A stretch of DNA of 64,000 bases from Haloferula luteola. Lineage in GTDB: Bacteria; Verrucomicrobiota; Verrucomicrobiia; Verrucomicrobiales; Akkermansiaceae. Location of the stretch: contig NZ_JACHFD010000003.1 in assembly GCF_014201715.1 (NCBI RefSeq), positions 124,001-188,000 of the forward strand, given 5' to 3'. The notes under the pieces are model-generated. The model saw nothing but the letters and a program-made list of their open reading frames with translations. It did no database searches and was not told the origin of the DNA. Numbering within the stretch: position 1 is the stretch's first letter; each line of letters opens with the position of its first letter. Positions 36,586-45,446 of this stretch are shown here, one piece after another. The position numbers and the translations under genes are program-made.

Positions 36586-37571
36586 GAACGGGGAGCCGGC
36601 ACCGACTCCACCAAAGCCTTCAAAATCCCATCCCCATCCTGACCGCTGATCGCCACCTCAGGGGCCAGCTGAATGCGATGCCTCAACACCGGCAACGCCG
36701 CTCCCTTGATGTCATCCGGAATCACAAAATCCCGTCCATGAAGAACGGCAATCGCCTTGGCAATACGAACCAATGCGATGGCTCCCCGAGTTCCCGCACC
36801 CAACGTCACAGCACGGGACTCCCGGGTTGCCTGCACGATCGCCACCGCATAGTCGACCACTTCAGACACCACCTTCACCGCTGCCGTTTCCGCCTGCGCA
36901 CGCACCAAGTCCTCAGGGGTCGCCACAGCCTCGACTCGCGCCACCGGTGACTCGCCGGGCACTTCTGCAGCCGATCGCGTCACAATCTCCCGCTCCGCCT
37001 TGGCCTCAGGATAGTCCAACAAAATCTTCATCAGGAATCGGTCCAACTGCGCCTCGGGCAGCGGATACGTTCCTTCATGCTCCACAGGATTCTGCGTCGC
37101 CAAAGTCATGAACGGCGGCGCCAACAATAAGGTCTCCCCGTCAATCGTCACCTGCCTTTCCTGCATCACCTCCAAAAGCGCCGACTGCGTCTTGGCAGGT
37201 GCCCGGTTGATCTCGTCCGCCAATAGCAAGTGCGTGAACACGGGACCCTTCCGGAGTTGGAAAGTCTGGCTCTTCATGTCGAACAAGCGAAACCCCGTCA
37301 CATCCGATGGCATGAGATCCGGAGTGAACTGAATCCGCCCGAACGACCCCGCAAAACTCTTCGCCATCGCCAGCACCAACTGCGTCTTCCCCAAACCCGG
37401 CTTGCCTTCCAACAACACGTGTCCTCCCGCTAACAAGGCGGCCAGCACCTGATAGACCACTTCCCGTTGGCCGAGCAACACCGTCTCGATTTGTTCACGC
37501 ATGCGTTGGATCGCCGTCGTGGAAGACGGAGTCATCGGGGGAGGGGGCGATTCTTGAGAGGGTTCGTTCAT
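36582..37571 (-). CDS. MoxR-family AAA+ ATPase
   Basis: A 329-residue cytoplasmic AAA+ ATPase, proposed to act as a chaperone for metal-ion insertion or complex assembly. Walker A is GKPGLGKTQL, Walker B is LLLADEINRAPAK, sensor 1 is TLATQNPVEHEGTYPLPEAQLDRF, and the C-terminal lid has AIALVRIAKAIAVLHGRDFVIPDDIK, all diagnostic of MoxR. The ATG (37571) overlaps the DUF4350 stop as ATGA. Its stop overlaps DUF58. The vWA-type partners expected for this family are supplied by DUF58. Confidence 0.96.
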   Translation of the reverse strand: MNEPSQESPPPPMTPSSTTAIQRMREQIETVLLGQREVVYQVLAALLAGGHVLLEGKPGLGKTQLVLAMAKSFAGSFGRIQFTPDLMPSDVTGFRLFDMKSQTFQLRKGPVFTHLLLADEINRAPAKTQSALLEVMQERQVTIDGETLLLAPPFMTLATQNPVEHEGTYPLPEAQLDRFLMKILLDYPEAKAEREIVTRSAAEVPGESPVARVEAVATPEDLVRAQAETAAVKVVSEVVDYAVAIVQATRESRAVTLGAGTRGAIALVRIAKAIAVLHGRDFVIPDDIKGAALPVLRHRIQLAPEVAISGQDGDGILKALVESVPAPRS

Positions 37572-38659
37572 GGCAAAGATTGATGAATGGCTTGAAGGTC
37601 GGCACCGATGCGCGTGAAGCGGGCACCGTCACGAGGAGATTCGTAAAGCATCGCCTCCCGCACCCGGTCCGGCGAAATTCCTACCCGCTCGGCGATCACT
37701 TCGAAAATCTCGTCGTCCTGACGCCCAGTGGCCATGGCAAAGCGGTGCGCTCTCTCCATCAAGGACTCCCTCAATGGAGCCAGCAACCCGCGCCCTCGAT
37801 CCAACCGCCAATGAAACGCTCCCAACGACTCCAAGTGGTGCTCGCTCGACACCAAAGGGCGCGTCGATTCCTCCCCATCCACAGGTCCAAATCGGGGTAA
37901 GTTTTTCCACAGCCACAACAGCGTCAAAACCCCTAATGCCACCAAAAACGGCCAAGCTTTCTCCCAGATCAACGACCAGAAAGACAGTTCCGCAAAACGC
38001 AGAAAAATGATCGTCCCCCACGCATCCGTTGCATTCGCCAAAGCCTGCAACAACTCCGCATGATCGTAGTCACCCACATATCGGTTGCGCAGGGGCAAAC
38101 CACTCGCCAATGCAGTCACTCGCCCCTCCCCCACGGATCGGGTTCCCAAAAACTTCCCATCCCCAATCCGAGCCGTCGATTCCATGAACACCTCGAATTC
38201 CTCTCCTCCAAATGGCAACTTCTTCGCCGAATCTTGGTCCGTCTCGCTGACCTCCAAACCCAATTCCGCCAACCACCTGACATAGGGCTGAGCTTCGCTG
38301 TCATCCAAGATCTTCTGAAAGCGCGGACGGTTCCAGTCGTCGATCCCCGCCTCGCCATCATGCACCAGCACCACCAGATGCCCCCCCTCGTGGACCCACT
38401 CCTGCACTTGGGCCTCCTGCCCGACCGATTCTAACAGCGATAGCGGAGCGACGACCATCACCTCCTCGGAATCGAATTTCGGCCAACGCAACCCTTGCCC
38501 GATCTCGAAATCCTCTCCCTCCAAAAAACGCTCGGCTGCCAGATAAGGATTCGACCGAGCCAGCCCCTTGTGGCCGATCTCGCGGGATTCCTCGCGAAAT
38601 TCACAGCTCGTCATCCCACCGAAGAGAATCACACCGAACAACAGGAGCCCTCGCTTCAC
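37568..38659 (-). CDS. DUF4350 domain protein
   Basis: A 363-residue membrane-anchored protein. GTG 38659 is chosen over a more upstream ATG because it overlaps the preceding stop as GTGA, matching the rest of the operon, has AAAGGGGG just upstream, and begins a clean hydrophobic leader (VKRGLLLFGVILFGGMTSC). The DUF4350 region follows (SNPYLAAERFLE, then VVAPLSLLESV, then WVHEGGHLVVLVHDG), resembling a Rossmann-like GATase fold. A helix (WPFLVALGVLTLLWLW) leads to a cytoplasmic tail. The leader MTSCEF could be a lipobox-like site but is not canonical. Function is unknown; it is conserved in this gene neighbourhood. Confidence 0.85.
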   Translation of the reverse strand: MKRGLLLFGVILFGGMTSCEFREESREIGHKGLARSNPYLAAERFLEGEDFEIGQGLRWPKFDSEEVMVVAPLSLLESVGQEAQVQEWVHEGGHLVVLVHDGEAGIDDWNRPRFQKILDDSEAQPYVRWLAELGLEVSETDQDSAKKLPFGGEEFEVFMESTARIGDGKFLGTRSVGEGRVTALASGLPLRNRYVGDYDHAELLQALANATDAWGTIIFLRFAELSFWSLIWEKAWPFLVALGVLTLLWLWKNLPRFGPVDGEESTRPLVSSEHHLESLGAFHWRLDRGRGLLAPLRESLMERAHRFAMATGRQDDEIFEVIAERVGISPDRVREAMLYESPRDGARFTRIGADLQAIHQSLP

Positions 38660-40134
38660 GCGGTGCCCCCTTTCTCCTGCGATCTCGCAGTGCCAAAGGG
38701 CCAGCGGTGGCACAACCCCTCCACCACCCGATCTTCTGGCTCTCGCCGTGCGTAGGCGAGCCGGCTCCAGACTTGCGTCAAATCCTCAAAATATCCGGCC
38801 TCCACCACCCCCGCATCATGGACTCGTCGCAGGCAATCCATCTCTGTGTCCGATTCTGCAATCTCCACACCCGGCACCCGGATCATCCAAGAAATCGCAC
38901 CACGATACAACAACGCCAACGCTTCTTGCCGCCGACCACCGAGCCACGCCGCCCAAGCCGCCTTCGCCACATCATCTGGTAAACTGCTTTCCCTCACATC
39001 CATCCCCATCACCACCGAAGCTCCCAACTTCGGGGCCGACGGGTTCGCTTCCATTCGGCGGTTGAGGAAGACATGTCGATGGGAATAGATCAACCAACTC
39101 AGGAAGACCACGGCCAGCACTGCCAGGGAAACCAAGGCGACGTTCCCCAACACCGCCATCACATCCATCCATCCCGTTCCTCCCGAAGACGTCGTCATTG
39201 GCCGCCGAGAGAGCCAACGCTCCAGCCAATCCCAAGGAACCCATTTCCTGGTCACTTCATGATGCACCTCGAAATCCGGATCGGACAGCACTTCCCCCAT
39301 CCGGTCTTTCGCCCCGTCGTCGCCACGCACCATCCCGCATCCCAAGCACACGGCCATCATCCAAATCGCCACCCGGGCCAACCGCGCAGCAATCCTCCGA
39401 AACGACAATTCGACATCCCATCCCTCAATCCAGGTTCTATGGTTCACGTAGATCCCAAAACCCGCTCCGGTCGCAAATAGATCCGTCAAAGCCACTGCAA
39501 AAGTCAGACAAACTCCCCAAGCCACTGCCAACCCCATCGGCATGCCTTGGGCTGGAGTCAGCTGGCCGGTCTCCAAGGCCGTCGCCCACTCGGCTTTCGC
39601 CGTCACCGGCAAGAATAGATACAAAGTACTGATCCCACTTACCACCAACCACCCGGTCAGTCCGATTCTCCATAGGTGCAACTGCACCAAACTCGAGTCT
39701 CCCCGTCGCATCAGAGTGCGGCATCGCGTGCGATAATCACGGCCCCGAAGCCCTTCCAAGTCCTCCACCGGCATCGTCAGCGGACGCCAAGGCGAAAAGC
39801 GGGCCCATCCCAGACGATACCCCCATCGACGCCCCATCGCTCGAGGCAGCTCCCGTAATTCCTCAGTCAACTTCGGAGCATCTCCAAACAATCGCCGACT
39901 CAGCTGGAAGAGCACCATTCGCGAGCCCACCGGAACCCACCACCAAAACCCCAAAAAAGCCAACACCGGACTCCACCAGAACGTCACTCCCGCGACCATC
40001 ACCATCGGCGCCATGCCCAGCCACCAAGACAACAACAGGCGCCAAAAATCTCTTCTTACCAAAGCCAACCCGAGGTCCACCGCCTCCCAGTCGCTGCGAG
40101 GTCTCAGCTCTGCTGTCACCGATTCCAACTTCAC
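38656..40134 (-). CDS. Membrane protein with C-terminal DUF4129
   Basis: A 492-residue multi-helix membrane protein. GTG 40134 is used because it overlaps the preceding stop as GTGA; the upstream extension is not needed. Helices lie near LLLSWWLGMAPMVMVAG, VLAFLGFWWWVPVG, LTGWLVVSGISTLYLFL, GLAVAWGVCLTFAVAL and VALVSLAVLAVVFLSWLIY. The soluble C-terminus has a DUF4129 pattern (AWLGGRRQEALALLYRGAISWMI, then SDTEMDCLRRV, then LTQVWSRLAYARREP). DUF4129 is frequently found with MoxR/DUF58 genes and is thought to be membrane-associated; activity is unknown. Confidence 0.82.
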   Translation of the reverse strand: MKLESVTAELRPRSDWEAVDLGLALVRRDFWRLLLSWWLGMAPMVMVAGVTFWWSPVLAFLGFWWWVPVGSRMVLFQLSRRLFGDAPKLTEELRELPRAMGRRWGYRLGWARFSPWRPLTMPVEDLEGLRGRDYRTRCRTLMRRGDSSLVQLHLWRIGLTGWLVVSGISTLYLFLPVTAKAEWATALETGQLTPAQGMPMGLAVAWGVCLTFAVALTDLFATGAGFGIYVNHRTWIEGWDVELSFRRIAARLARVAIWMMAVCLGCGMVRGDDGAKDRMGEVLSDPDFEVHHEVTRKWVPWDWLERWLSRRPMTTSSGGTGWMDVMAVLGNVALVSLAVLAVVFLSWLIYSHRHVFLNRRMEANPSAPKLGASVVMGMDVRESSLPDDVAKAAWAAWLGGRRQEALALLYRGAISWMIRVPGVEIAESDTEMDCLRRVHDAGVVEAGYFEDLTQVWSRLAYARREPEDRVVEGLCHRWPFGTARSQEKGGTA

Positions 40135-41096
40135 GCGCGCCCCCTTCCCACCCGCAGGAAATACACCCCGTGCATGGCCCACATCACCGCCCCAAAGCCA
40201 TATTTCACCATCGCCGGAAACTCCTGGGCCGACCAGAACCCCTCAATGACCGCCGCCAATGCCGTCAAGGCCCCGGCTCCATAAATCAACGGAAGGGCAC
40301 CCTTGGCAGCCGCTGCCAGGGATCTCGACCGACTCATTCGCCCAGGCCGTAGCACCCCCACTCCCAACTTCATCCCAGCCATTCCCGCCACCACCATCCC
40401 GATCAGCTCCGGTGCCGAATGCCCGGCCACAAATGTCCAAAATGCCGATCCATCGCAAGCATAGCTTGCATACCCCGCCGACCCACCAATCAACAAACCA
40501 TTGTAGACCAAATAAAACACCGTCCCCAACCCCGCCACAATGCCCCCAGCAAAAATCCGAAAGTCGATCCCAATATTATTCCAGATATAGTAGCCAAACA
40601 TCGCAAAGTTCGACCCATACTCACTCCTCATGGCTGAAATCGAATCTGACTCTCGACCATACATGCTCTCCATCGCAATCACCTGATCCGGCCCCAAGAT
40701 GGCGCGCACCCAGTCCAAATCACGGCTGGCGATCATCAACATCGCGAAAAAAGGCACCCAAAACAGCAGGCTGGATAACCAGAACAATCGAGCCTCGGAA
40801 CGCACGATGGCCGGGAAATCCTGCCCGACGAACCGCACCACTCGATCCCAACCTTCACGCCGCTGCCGATAAAGCAACTTGTACCCCCGGATCACCAATG
40901 TATTCAGGCGCTCGATCGTGGCGCTGCGGTACATTCGATGGCTCGCCAACGCCAAATCGGCGCACAGCTCACGAAACTTACGGGGAAGCTCCTGCGCTCC
41001 TTGGGGTGCGGGTCCCCGTTTCTCCAGCCCGCTCACCAATTGCTCGAACTCCTGCCACGCCTTTTCGCGTCTTGCTTCAAAATCCGCCTCCTTCAC
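40131..41096 (-). CDS. SpoIIM-like (stage II sporulation protein M family) membrane protein
   Basis: A 321-residue membrane protein of the SpoIIM family; the name comes from Bacillus engulfment, but most members are in non-sporulating bacteria. GTG 41096 is used, with AAGGAA and GAGGGG just upstream inside the end of the RDD gene. An N-terminal cytoplasmic helical domain (FEQLVSGLEKRG, then YRSATIERLNTLVIRGYKLLY) precedes helices. The family core is YYIWNNIGIDFRIFAGGIVAGLGTVFYLVYNGLLIG and AGHSAPELIGMVVAGMAGMKLG. It lies between RDD and DUF4129 genes in the conserved order. Confidence 0.88.
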   Translation of the reverse strand: MKEADFEARREKAWQEFEQLVSGLEKRGPAPQGAQELPRKFRELCADLALASHRMYRSATIERLNTLVIRGYKLLYRQRREGWDRVVRFVGQDFPAIVRSEARLFWLSSLLFWVPFFAMLMIASRDLDWVRAILGPDQVIAMESMYGRESDSISAMRSEYGSNFAMFGYYIWNNIGIDFRIFAGGIVAGLGTVFYLVYNGLLIGGSAGYASYACDGSAFWTFVAGHSAPELIGMVVAGMAGMKLGVGVLRPGRMSRSRSLAAAAKGALPLIYGAGALTALAAVIEGFWSAQEFPAMVKYGFGAVMWAMHGVYFLRVGRGRA

Positions 41097-41100
41097 CCCC

Positions 41101-41874
41101 TCAATTCCTTTCCTGCAACCACTTCGCCATCGCCAAGAGCCTTGAAACTCCTGCCGCCCCCTTCGCTCCACTCAGCTCACTCACATGATCCGCAATCTCT
41201 ACCTGCCGACCCGGTGACCACGTCGCCAGCCGATCCTTGAACGCCGTAAGGGCTCGAACTTCCTCCGGACGCAACGCCACAGCAGGTGCCCGCACCTCTG
41301 CAACCGGCAATCCTCCACCCATCGGTCCCGAGGGCTGCCGATCGTAGATCACCACCGTGCCCGCCGCCAAATCTCCCAACCTCTGGAATCGACGAGTCGC
41401 CATCATCGACACCAATGCAAAGCCAAAAGTCGGCACCCCGGCAATCCCACCGAAAAGATAGGGCATCCCATCCGCATACCTTAAAAAGTTCCGCAAAACC
41501 GACTGCCCCCAGGTGATCGGTGACCCCGATTTTTGCACCACTCGAAGACCGCAAATCTTCTTACCGGGAGTCGCCCCCCATTTCCCCGCCTCGAAAAACA
41601 CCGGATACCACCAGGAAACCCCAAACCAAAAAATCATCGAAACCCCATCGATCGCCATGCCGGGGATCGCCAAATTCAGCAAACCCACCAAAAACCCGAA
41701 GCCCAACATCAACCCCGCTTGGATCAACAAGTCCAACAATAAGGCTCCGCCCCGCGGAAAGGGCCCCGCAATCCGTAGACGGATTTCCACTCCCTCGGCG
41801 AGTTCCATCGCCTGCAAGGTGTCCAATCGTCGCTCCGCCTCACCCGTCATCCTTACCACCTGCACCATAGGCAT
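41101..41874 (-). CDS. RDD family membrane protein
   Basis: A 257-residue protein with an RDD domain: helices around LLLDLLIQAGLMLGFGFLVGLL and GVSMIFWFGVSWWYPVFF, then GATPGKKICGLRVV, SVLRNFLRYAD, and RFQRLGDLAAGTVVIYD. The charged RDD motif of the first helix is weak here (GGALLLDLL). A soluble C-terminal part of about 70 residues follows (LRPEEVRALTAFKDRL). RDD proteins are poorly understood; some are tied to ion transport. It is the first gene of the RDD-SpoIIM-DUF4129-DUF4350-MoxR-DUF58 unit. ATG 41874 is used; in-frame ATGs at 41850 and 41808 are possible. Confidence 0.87.
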   Translation of the reverse strand: MPMVQVVRMTGEAERRLDTLQAMELAEGVEIRLRIAGPFPRGGALLLDLLIQAGLMLGFGFLVGLLNLAIPGMAIDGVSMIFWFGVSWWYPVFFEAGKWGATPGKKICGLRVVQKSGSPITWGQSVLRNFLRYADGMPYLFGGIAGVPTFGFALVSMMATRRFQRLGDLAAGTVVIYDRQPSGPMGGGLPVAEVRAPAVALRPEEVRALTAFKDRLATWSPGRQVEIADHVSELSGAKGAAGVSRLLAMAKWLQERN

Positions 41875-41975
41875 CCGCAGCTCGGGGTAAACTCAGAAGT
41901 CTCCGCAAATCCCTCGATCCAGCATTCCCACCACTTCTCGCTTTCTTTGGTCTCTACCACCTGCGATCTCTCGGC

Positions 41976-42488
41976 ATGCTTTTGGGAACTCATGTCCTGT
42001 TACCGGTCAATCTCGCCCTTATGGTGGATCTGCCGCGAATTCGACATGGGAACACTCCCCTCTTCTCCGGCGGAGGCCTACTCGCCATCGGCATTTTTGG
42101 CGCCCTCCCGGATCTTTGTTCTCCCCACGTTTCCCTCGATGCACGCCATGCGAGCCTCTCGCATACATGTCTATTTCTCGGCTTGCTCATCTTCATCTTG
42201 GCCGCACTGACATCGTTTCTACACAAGGGCCAGCGATTGCGACTCGCTGCCGCCTGCTGGCTCGCGAGCTTTCTCCACCTCGCTGCGGATGCCGTCTCCG
42301 GAGGCATTCCCTGGCTCCACCCATGGAGCGAGGATATCCTCGGAACCTTCTACATCGATCCGCTCTGGTGGATTCCCTCCGATATCGTCTTTGTCGTCAT
42401 CGGAAGCTCCCTCCTATTGATCCGTCGCCGCTGGCTCCATGCCCCTCCCCGCCCCCATCAGGATCTACCTTCCCCGTCACCCCACTAA
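41976..42488 (+). CDS. YdjM-like membrane-bound metal-dependent hydrolase
   Basis: A 170-residue inner-membrane protein of the YdjM/DUF457 type. Supporting features are THVLLPVNLAL at the start, IFGALPDLCSPH, a histidine pair HASLSH, and HLAADAVSGGIPWLHPW. The histidine and aspartate clusters on membrane helices are what the family is named for, although the hydrolase activity is inferred, not shown. The last 20 residues are proline-rich. It is divergent from the RDD operon, about 100 bases away. Confidence 0.75.
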   Translation: MLLGTHVLLPVNLALMVDLPRIRHGNTPLFSGGGLLAIGIFGALPDLCSPHVSLDARHASLSHTCLFLGLLIFILAALTSFLHKGQRLRLAAACWLASFLHLAADAVSGGIPWLHPWSEDILGTFYIDPLWWIPSDIVFVVIGSSLLLIRRRWLHAPPRPHQDLPSPSPH

Positions 42489-42667
42489 AATCTCACGGAC
42501 CCAGAGCCACGGCGACTCGGCAACATGCCCGAATCCCAAAATGACGCCTCCGAGCCATTGATCGAACATCCTAGGAAATCGCGACCCGAAGCTTCCATTG
42601 GAAACCTCTCCCCGACCTCCAATCTGATCTCCTTCCGCCGGTAGTGCCTTTCTCGAAATCCCTTGGA

Positions 42668-43180
42668 TCAGGGCAGTCGATTGAAGAACGGCACCAGAAT
42701 CTGCGTCGCCAAATCTTCTGGGCTGGCCGCCAAATCCAGTACCAGTGCAGTTTCCGGCCGTTCCAGTGTCGCCAACTGACTATCCAACAAAGCGGGCGGG
42801 AAAAAATGATCCGACCTCGCTTGCAATCGCGCAAGGAGCTGATCGCGACGGCCATCGAGAAACACAAAAACCACCTGAGGTCCCGCTTCCCGCAAGACAT
42901 CCCGGTATTTCCGTTTCAGCGCTGAGCAGGCTAACACCAGAGTCCGGCCCGCCTCGTTGGTCGCACGGATATGATCGCGCAACGCCTCCAGCCACGGCTG
43001 CCGATCCCCATCGTCCAGAGGCATTCCCGCTGCCATCTTCTGACGATTTGCAGGTGAATGGAAATCGTCCGCATCGGCGAAATCCGCTCCCGTGCGGTCC
43101 GCCACCAAGCGACCTACCGTGGTTTTCCCGCAACCGGAAACCCCCATAATGACGAGCGTGAACTGAGGTTTGACCGGCAT
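42668..43180 (-). CDS. gntK: Gluconokinase
   Basis: Phosphorylates D-gluconate to 6-phosphogluconate with ATP, feeding the pentose phosphate or Entner-Doudoroff route. The 170 residues have the P-loop MGVSGCGKTTVG, DADDFHSPANRQKMAAGMPLDD, DRQPWLEAL and CSALKRKYRD, all diagnostic of the GntK/IdnK family. It lies 13 bases downstream of a D-2-hydroxyacid dehydrogenase gene on the same strand, so the two are probably cotranscribed. No gluconate transporter is in the window. Confidence 0.95.
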   Translation of the reverse strand: MPVKPQFTLVIMGVSGCGKTTVGRLVADRTGADFADADDFHSPANRQKMAAGMPLDDGDRQPWLEALRDHIRATNEAGRTLVLACSALKRKYRDVLREAGPQVVFVFLDGRRDQLLARLQARSDHFFPPALLDSQLATLERPETALVLDLAASPEDLATQILVPFFNRLP

Positions 43181-43193
43181 AGAGAAGGAAGAT

Positions 43194-44168
43194 TCAGGCG
43201 ATGAGATTGGGACAAGACTTGGGACCTTGTGTCAGACAGGTGATCACATTTTCTGCCGCCATCCGGGCCATCGCATCGTTGGATTCCTCCGTATTCGATC
43301 CAATGTGCGGGGTCAGAATCACCTGAGGCAACGAACGCAAATCCTTCTCCGCATCGGAAGGCTGATAAGGTTCGCGCTCAAAGACATCCAACGCGGCCCC
43401 CGAGAGATGCCCCGAAACCAAGGCGTCGTAAAGATCCGGTTCATCTACCAGAGCTCCGCGAGCCGAATTGATGAACCTCGCTCCCTGCTTCATCTGCTTG
43501 AAAAAACCGGCATTGGCGATGTGCCGAGTGGCATCCAGCACCGGCAAAAGACAGATCACAAAGTCCGCATCCGCCAACGCTCGATCCAATTGGTTCGTGT
43601 AGCGGGTGAATCCACTATCTTCACCAAAGTGGGGGGCCTCCAAAATATCATACCCCGTCACCACCATGCCCAGCCCAATGCCGAGCTTCCGCGCCAATGA
43701 CCGGCCAATGCGCCCACACCCCAGAACCGTCACATTCCGCCCACGAACTTCAATGCCTTCTGCGGGCTGCCATTTCCCTCCATGCATCTCACCATACGCC
43801 TTCGCCACAGGGCGGGCCAAGGCCCCCAACATCCACACCGCATGCTCCGCCACCGCATTGTCGAGCACCCCAGGAGTATTGCACACCGTCACCCCAGCAC
43901 GCCGGGCCCGCGATTTGTCGATCGAATCATGGCCCACTCCATAACGGGAAATCACCCCTCCGCGTCCCAGCGCCTCATACAAGGGCCCCTTGTAGGGCGT
44001 GAGATCGGCGATGAAGCCCTGCACCCGATGTTGGCGCACCAAAGCAGCAAGAGCTTTCTCATCATCCGGTGCCGGCTCGAAGTGGAATCCGACCTGACTG
44101 GCATTGATGTCCTCAAAAGACGCTCGCGCTTTCCCGAACGAGGTTTCGGACACGAAGACGGTTTTCAT
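43194..44168 (-). CDS. D-2-hydroxyacid dehydrogenase (SerA/GhrB-like)
   Basis: A 324-residue NAD(P)-dependent oxidoreductase. It shows the superfamily NAD-binding loop VLGCGRIGRSLARKLG, the catalytic-arginine region INSARGALVDE, the segment DVFEREP, and the catalytic histidine in LTPHIGSNTEES. The N-terminal part with IADLTPYKGPLYEAL and RYGVGHDSIDK resembles phosphoglycerate dehydrogenase-like enzymes. Its pairing with gluconokinase suggests it could reduce a ketogluconate to gluconate, as the E. coli 2-ketogluconate reductase does; this is inference. A role in serine synthesis is less likely because the C-terminal ACT domain is absent. Confidence 0.87.
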   Translation of the reverse strand: MKTVFVSETSFGKARASFEDINASQVGFHFEPAPDDEKALAALVRQHRVQGFIADLTPYKGPLYEALGRGGVISRYGVGHDSIDKSRARRAGVTVCNTPGVLDNAVAEHAVWMLGALARPVAKAYGEMHGGKWQPAEGIEVRGRNVTVLGCGRIGRSLARKLGIGLGMVVTGYDILEAPHFGEDSGFTRYTNQLDRALADADFVICLLPVLDATRHIANAGFFKQMKQGARFINSARGALVDEPDLYDALVSGHLSGAALDVFEREPYQPSDAEKDLRSLPQVILTPHIGSNTEESNDAMARMAAENVITCLTQGPKSCPNLIA

Positions 44169-44347
44169 GATGAGTTTTTCGTCTACCTCCTCGCTCCTCC
44201 CTTCTCCAAGTGCGGAGCCGAAGGCGCGAACGAAAGCGCAAAATGCGCAGAGCCGAACTTCTCAATTCGCAGGCGCCCCACTCAGGACCGCCGTTTGGAT
44301 GCTTTTTCGCATTGGGCATTTCCCACCGCTCCTCCAAGCTCCACGCC

Positions 44348-45379
44348 GTGTCCGACGCCTACGCCATCGCCCGCTCGCTTTTGTTTCGTCTTGATGCCGA
44401 GTCCGCTCACCACATCGGCATGTCCGGGCTCCGGCTCGCGGAAAAATCGGGCCTCCTTCCCCTACTCTTTCCCGCACCGGAATGCATCGCGCCCATCGAA
44501 GTCATGGGCCTGCGCTTCCCCAACCGCCTTGGCCTCGCCGCCGGACTGGATAAGGAGGGAAACACCATCGATGCCCTCGGTCGCCTCGGGTTCGGATTCA
44601 TTGAAATCGGCACCATCACCCCCCGACCTCAACCGGGAAATCCCAAGCCGCGGCTCTTCCGTCTCATTGAACACGAAGCCATCATCAACCGCATGGGCTT
44701 CAACAACAGCGGCATCACCGCAGGCGTCGCCAACGTCCGCCGATCCCAAACTTTCCAGGGAGTCATTGGATTCAACATCGGAAAAAACAAAGATACTCCC
44801 AATGAGCAGGCGGCCGAGGACTACCTCATCTGCCTGCGCGAGGCCTATCCCGTGGCCGATTACATTGCGGTCAACCTCTCTTCTCCCAATACCCCGGGAC
44901 TGCGCGACCTCCAAGGTGAAGACGCCTGCGCCCGTCTCCTCGAAACCTTGAAGGCCGAACAAACGCGGCTCGCCAAAGAACATGGCCGCCAAGTCCCACT
45001 GCTCTTCAAGGTCGCTCCCGATCTCGATCCACCGCACATCGCCGGACTCGCACGGGTGTTCCGTGACGGTGGGCTCGATGGACTCATCGCCACCAACACC
45101 ACCATCCGCCGCGACCCAGTGGCCGATCACCCCCGCGCCCATGAGGCCGGCGGACTTTCGGGCCGAGTTTTGCTTGAACAGAGCAACGATGTCATCCGCG
45201 CCTTTGCTACCGAGTTGGGCGAAAACATCCCCATCATTGGAGTCGGCGGCGTCGATTCCCCTGAATCCGCCCTTTCCAAGATCGCTGCAGGGGCGACACT
45301 CGTGCAGCTCTACTCCTCGTTCATCTTCCGCGGACCATCCATGGTCAAAGAAATCGCCCGGTCGCTCGACACCATCTAA
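44348..45379 (+). CDS. pyrD: Dihydroorotate dehydrogenase (quinone), class 2
   Basis: Oxidises dihydroorotate to orotate, passing electrons to quinone at the inner membrane; the fourth step of pyrimidine synthesis. GTG 44348 gives 343 residues, the normal class 2 length. The frame is open upstream to 44210, but those residues are arginine-rich and unlike the family. Class 2 features are the N-terminal membrane-associating helices (AYAIARSLLF...HHIGMSGLRLAEK), GLAAGLDKEG, NRMGFNN, VNLSSPNTPGLR with the catalytic serine, TNTTI, GGLSG, and GVGGVDSPESALSKI. It is divergent from the dehydrogenase gene. Confidence 0.95.
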   Translation: MSDAYAIARSLLFRLDAESAHHIGMSGLRLAEKSGLLPLLFPAPECIAPIEVMGLRFPNRLGLAAGLDKEGNTIDALGRLGFGFIEIGTITPRPQPGNPKPRLFRLIEHEAIINRMGFNNSGITAGVANVRRSQTFQGVIGFNIGKNKDTPNEQAAEDYLICLREAYPVADYIAVNLSSPNTPGLRDLQGEDACARLLETLKAEQTRLAKEHGRQVPLLFKVAPDLDPPHIAGLARVFRDGGLDGLIATNTTIRRDPVADHPRAHEAGGLSGRVLLEQSNDVIRAFATELGENIPIIGVGGVDSPESALSKIAAGATLVQLYSSFIFRGPSMVKEIARSLDTI

Positions 45380-45446
45380 ATCCGAGCTCGGGTTTTTTCG
45401 GGAATCCTGAACGGGTGTTAGATCTCCACCCGTAAAGCAGAGTTCC

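Noticed and set aside
42525-42644. 39-codon ORF starting MPESQNDASEPLIEHP
   Set aside because: No ribosome binding site, no known family and low coding support; it may be real but cannot be supported.
45382-45400. CCGAGCTCGG plus TTTTTT after pyrD as a terminator
   Set aside because: The palindrome has no loop, so a usable stem is only three base pairs.
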